A stretch of 64,000 nt of DNA, taken from positions 137,659,898 to 137,723,897 of the forward strand of contig CP136061.1 of the NCBI GenBank assembly GCA_032622095.1, given 5' to 3'. A program made the position numbers and the translations under genes. Of the stretch, positions 60,364-64,000 are shown piece by piece; the stretch's first letter is position 1, and each line of letters begins with the position of its first letter. The DNA comes from Siphonodentalium dalli. Its lineage: Eukaryota > Mollusca > Scaphopoda > Gadilida > Siphonodentaliidae. The notes under the pieces are model-generated. The model did no database searches. It was not told where the DNA came from and was given only the letters and a program-made list of their open reading frames with translations.

Positions 60364-62389
60364 TTTATATATTTTATTTATTTGGTCCACATACGGAGAG
60401 TATGGTGATCTCGAGCATCGGGAATAATGATTGTCAGTCCTTGCGCAAAAGGCTGTGAGTTGGGTTGCAATATGAGAAGGGGGTGGCACATAACATTTTT
60501 TTCCTAACACTGGAACTTCAAATACGGCATACAAGCATATTTTAGCTCAAAATTATGTGATCTGTATGACAGGTGGATATGGAGGGGGGAGGAGGGGATG
60601 GGGTGTTGCATAACTGATTGAGGATTTTAGGGGGTGGAAGAAGGTGCAGCGTTTTTTTGTCAAAAACTTGGTGTCAGATTATTTGTTGTGCATTATATGT
60701 AAGGATTTGTGTACTACATTAGGCGTTCATTTCAAGGTTTAGAAGTACATTTCGGACAAATATTTGTCATTGGAATTTGAGATGGGGTGGCGAATAAAAG
60801 TATTCTTAAATCTTGGACGTCAGTTAGATTTCTTCATTTGTGCATTGGATTAGCCGATCCAGCAATCATAAACAATCATTTTCTAGAACTGGTAGTGTGG
60901 AATTGCGAAAACAAATATGTGACCTGAATAGGTTGGGGGAGGGGGTGGTGGCGAATAACTTTAATCTCAAAACTTTGATGTCAGATGAGTTTCTTGTTCT
61001 TTGTATTATATTAGACGATCCTTTAATCATAAACAATCATTATATAGAACTGGAGTGGAATTGCGAAAAAAATTATGCGTTCTGAATTGCTTGGTTGGGG
61101 GGGGGGGGGGGTAGCAAATAACTTTATACCAAAAACTTGGATGTCAGATGAGCAGATAATGAGCTTCTTATTTCGTGCATTAGATGAGACGATTCTTCAA
61201 CCATAAACAATCATTTTAAAGAACTGGAAATGGGATAGCTATCAATAAATATAAAATCTGCGATCTGAATTGGTTGGTGGGGGGGAGGGGGGCGAATAAC
61301 TTTAATATTTAAATTGGATGTCAGATGAGCTTCTTATTTTGTGCATTAGATTAGACGATCATTCAATCATATACAATCATTTTATAAAACTGGGAGTGGA
61401 ATTGCGAACAAAATTCTGAAATCTGAATTTGTTGGTGAGGGGGGGTGTGGCGAATAATTTTATTCTTAAAACGTGGATGTCAGATGAGCTTGTTATTGTT
61501 TTGCATTAGATTAGACGTTCCTGCAATCATAATCAATCGTTTGATAGAACTGGAAATGGAATTGCGAACGAAAATCTGCGATCTGAATTGGTTGGTGAGG
61601 GGGGGTGGCGAATAATGTTTTTCTTTAATCATGGATGTCAGATGAGCTTGTTATTGTTTTGCATTAGATTAGACGATCCGGCAATCATAATCAATCATTT
61701 GATAGAACTGGAAGTTAAATTGCAACAAAAATGTGAAATCTGAATTGGTTGGTGGCGGGGGGGGGGGGGGGGGGGGTGGCGAATAACTTTATTATTAAAA
61801 CTTGGATGTCAGATGAGCTTTTTATTTTGTGCATTGGATTGGAAGATTTATCAATCAAGCAATCATTTTGTAGACCTGGAGGTTGAATTGCGAACGAAAA
61901 TCTGCGATCTGAATTGGTTGGTGGCTGGGGGGGGGGGGGTGTGGCGAATAACTTTATTCTTAATACTTGGATGTCAGATGAGCTTTTCATGTTGTGCATT
62001 AGATTAGACGATTCTTCAGTCATAAACAATCATTTGATAGAACTGGAAGTTGAATTGCGAACAAATATGTGAAATCTGAATTGGTTGGTGGGGGGGGGGG
62101 GGGGGTGGGGTGGGGGGGGGGGGGTGGCGAATAACTTTATTCTTAAAACTTGGATGTCAGAATAGCTTTTTATTTAGTGCATTAGATTAGACGATTCTTC
62201 AATCATAAACAATCATTTTGTAGACCTGGAAGTAGAATTGCGAACAAAAATCTGCGATCTGAATTAGTTGATGAGGGGGGTGGCGAATAATTTTATTCCT
62301 AAAACATGGATGTCAGATGAGCTTGTTATTGTTTTGCATTAGATTAGACGTTCCTGCAATCATAATCAATCATTTGATAGAACTGGAAG

Positions 62390-62876
62390 TTAAAGGTACT
62401 CAATCCGTAAAGAGGGTCCCCATCTCAACAGATTCCAACAACAACAATCCGATCAGAGGGTCCTATATTACTATTTCTTTGGCTTTGGGGGTAAAAAATA
62501 TTTGATTCGAGTCGAGGAACCCATCAAACAAAGCTCAGAGTTATTAGATATTGATTTTTGAAATTTGTTAATTGTTCGAGATGAGTACTAATAACTGCCG
62601 TCAATTTGGTAACCTGCTCGAGATTTTACGCCAAAACTCTATTCAAACAGACAAGGGTGGATAACTCTATAATCAAGTGGTAATAATAACGAAATTTTGA
62701 CTGTCTTCTGGGCCAGAAAGAATTCCCGATAATGAAAAATAATAGATTTCTAAAATCGATATCTAACAAATCTGAGCTTTGATTGGTGACTTCCTCGACT
62801 CGAATCAAATATTTTTGACCCCCGAAGCCATTGATATAGTAATTGAGAGGAGCTTTATCGGATTGAGTACCTTTAA
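62390..62876. mobile_element. TTAA-type MITE, family F2, inserted in the satellite
   Basis: TTAA at 62,390-62,393 and 62,873-62,876. The ends AGGTACTCAATCCG and CGGATTGAGTACCT are perfect complements. Homology between the arms extends over 150 bp or more (GGCTTTGGGGGT, ATTCGAGTCGAGGAA). The satellite monomer is cut at GAACTGGAAG and resumes at ATTGCAAACAAAAATGTG, so the insertion postdates the array. Confidence 0.85.
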
Positions 62877-63899
62877 ATTGCAAACAAAAATGTGAAATCT
62901 GAATTGGTTGGTGGGGGGGGGGGGGGGGGGTGGGGTGGCGAATAACTTTAATATTAAAACTTGGATGTCAGATGAGCTTTTTATTTTGTGCATTAGATTA
63001 GAAGATTCTTCAATCAAGCAATCATTTTGTAGACCTGGAAGTTGAATTGCGAACGAAAATCTGCGATCTGAATTGGTTGGTGGGGGGGGGGGGGGGGGGG
63101 GGTGGCGAATAACTTTATTCATAATACTTGGATGTCAGATGAGCTTTTCAGTTTGTGCATTAGATTAGACGATCCTGCAATCATAATCAATCATTTAATA
63201 GAACTGGAAGTTGAATTGCGAACAAAAATGTGAAATCTGCTACCTGAATTGGTTGGTGTGTGGGGGGGGGGGGGGGGGGGGTGGCGAATAACTTTATTCT
63301 TAAAACTTGGATGTCAGAATAGCTTTTTATTTAGTGCATTAGATTAAACGATTCTTCAATCATAAACAATCATTTTGTAGACCTGGAAGTGGAATTGCGA
63401 ACATAAATATGCAGTCAGAGTTGGTTTGGGGGGGGGGGGGGGGTGGCGAATAACTTTTTAATCTTAAAACTTGGATGTCAGATGAGTGTCTTCTTTTGTG
63501 CATTAGATTAGACGATCCTGCAATCAATTTATGGAACTGTAAGTGGAATTGCGAAAAAAAATCTAGCGATCTGAATTGGTTCGTGGCTGGGGGCTGCGTG
63601 GCGAATAATCTTATTCTTAAAAGTTGTATGTCAGATAATTTTCTTGTTTTGTGCATTACATTAGGTGATCCATGGATGTTAACAGTCATTTCCTGGATCT
63701 TGAAGCACTTTTTCGCTCAAAATTTTATGATCTATATTTCAGGTGGTGATGCGAGTTGGGGGTCGCGAAAAATACTCTTCTCTTGTAACTCGAATTTCAG
63801 ATGAATCTTTTATTTTGTGCACTCTATTAGACGATTTTAAGGTAGCAGTACACGATTTATCGGGTTATAGGGGGGGGGGTCTGAAAAATAGAAAAATAA

Positions 63900-64000
63900 G
63901 TACATTGTGGTCACAGTTCTATAAAATGATTGTTTATGATTGAATAATTGTCTAATCTAATACAAAAACAAGAAACGAGTCTTACATCCAAGTTTTTAAA
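63900..64000 (-). repeat. Satellite monomer in inverted orientation
   Basis: The last 80 bp read, in reverse complement, AAAAACTTGGATGTAAGACT, GTATTAGATTAGACAATT and CAATCATAAACAATCATTTT, which is the satellite consensus on the opposite strand. The array therefore turns round at about 63,880-63,910. Confidence 0.8.

Larger units (their letters stand above)
60440..64000 (+). repeat. Satellite of about 165-bp monomers with poly-G tracts
   Basis: GGCGAATAA-type marks fall at 60,950, 61,113, 61,291, 61,449, 61,606, 61,778, 61,954, 62,126, 62,280, 62,937, 63,104, 63,283, 63,446 and 63,599. Spacing is 153-179 bp once the inserted MITE is removed. The consensus includes GAATTGGTTGGTG, a G run of about 6 to 22, TGGCGAATAACTTTATTCTT, TTGGATGTCAGATGAGCTT, GTGCATTAGATTAGACGAT and CAATCATAAACAATCATTT. 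Much of the length variation is in the G run. The first monomers (before 60,950) are diverged. It runs off the window. Confidence 0.9.

Noticed and set aside
61715-63689. Minus-strand ORFs of 104-109 codons with polyproline tracts
   Set aside because: They read the C-strand of the poly-G satellite. Frame depends on the G-run length, and no start or domain is conserved.

Overview
This looks like intergenic or repeat-rich DNA from an animal, most likely a marine invertebrate and possibly a mollusc. It is AT-rich. No open frame reaches 300 codons, and none shows an exon set, operon or ribosome-binding site. Almost everything recognisable is transposable-element debris: LINE pseudogenes with tell-tale reverse-transcriptase and endonuclease motifs, many inverted-repeat (MITE-like) elements, Helitron-like tandem arrays, minisatellites and a poly-G satellite. 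The mollusc guess rests only on resemblance to the tandem-core Helitron-like elements known from bivalves, so species identity is not established. All alignments were made by eye.

Left part, 1-15,000. A decayed L1/Tx1-type LINE ORF2 (+ strand) carries an internal 488-bp tandem duplication. A decayed ORF1-like gene follows on the - strand, split by a TTAA-flanked MITE. Next come a TTAA element holding a four-fold palindromic core, a long repeat-poor stretch, a nested inverted-repeat composite (10.2-12.9 kb), and the endonuclease and SGNH/coiled-coil ORF1 remnants of a second LINE on the - strand.

Centre, 15,017-35,319. A 10.15-kb segment is present twice, head to tail, with only about nine differences noticed. 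It carries the end of the second LINE, a foldback hairpin, a TTAA MITE, a 1.4-kb element built from CTTAAG-centred palindromes, a Helitron-like array with 122-bp core repeats, and the front of a broken repetitive gene. The outer junctions share only the 4 bp AGCA.

35,000-42,900. That broken gene continues past the duplication and is split by a 6,900-bp element (35,644-42,543). The element starts TATGGGCGG, ends with its complement, has roughly 0.77-kb inverted ends, and is flanked by the 6-bp direct repeat CATATC. Removing the element and one CATATC rejoins the gene in frame. The 1.4-kb CTTAAG element also starts TATGG and has a 6-bp duplication (ACCACG). A third element at 57.5-58.6 kb also has a 6-bp duplication (ATCTAT) but different ends. 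This set is the most interesting content of the window.

Right part, 42,900-64,000. Sparse DNA holds a 41-bp minisatellite, microsatellites, two more copies of the four-fold palindromic core, another TTAA MITE copy, and dispersed repeats. From about 60.4 kb to the edge runs a roughly 165-bp satellite whose monomers carry long G runs. It is interrupted by a TTAA MITE and appears to change orientation near 63.9 kb.
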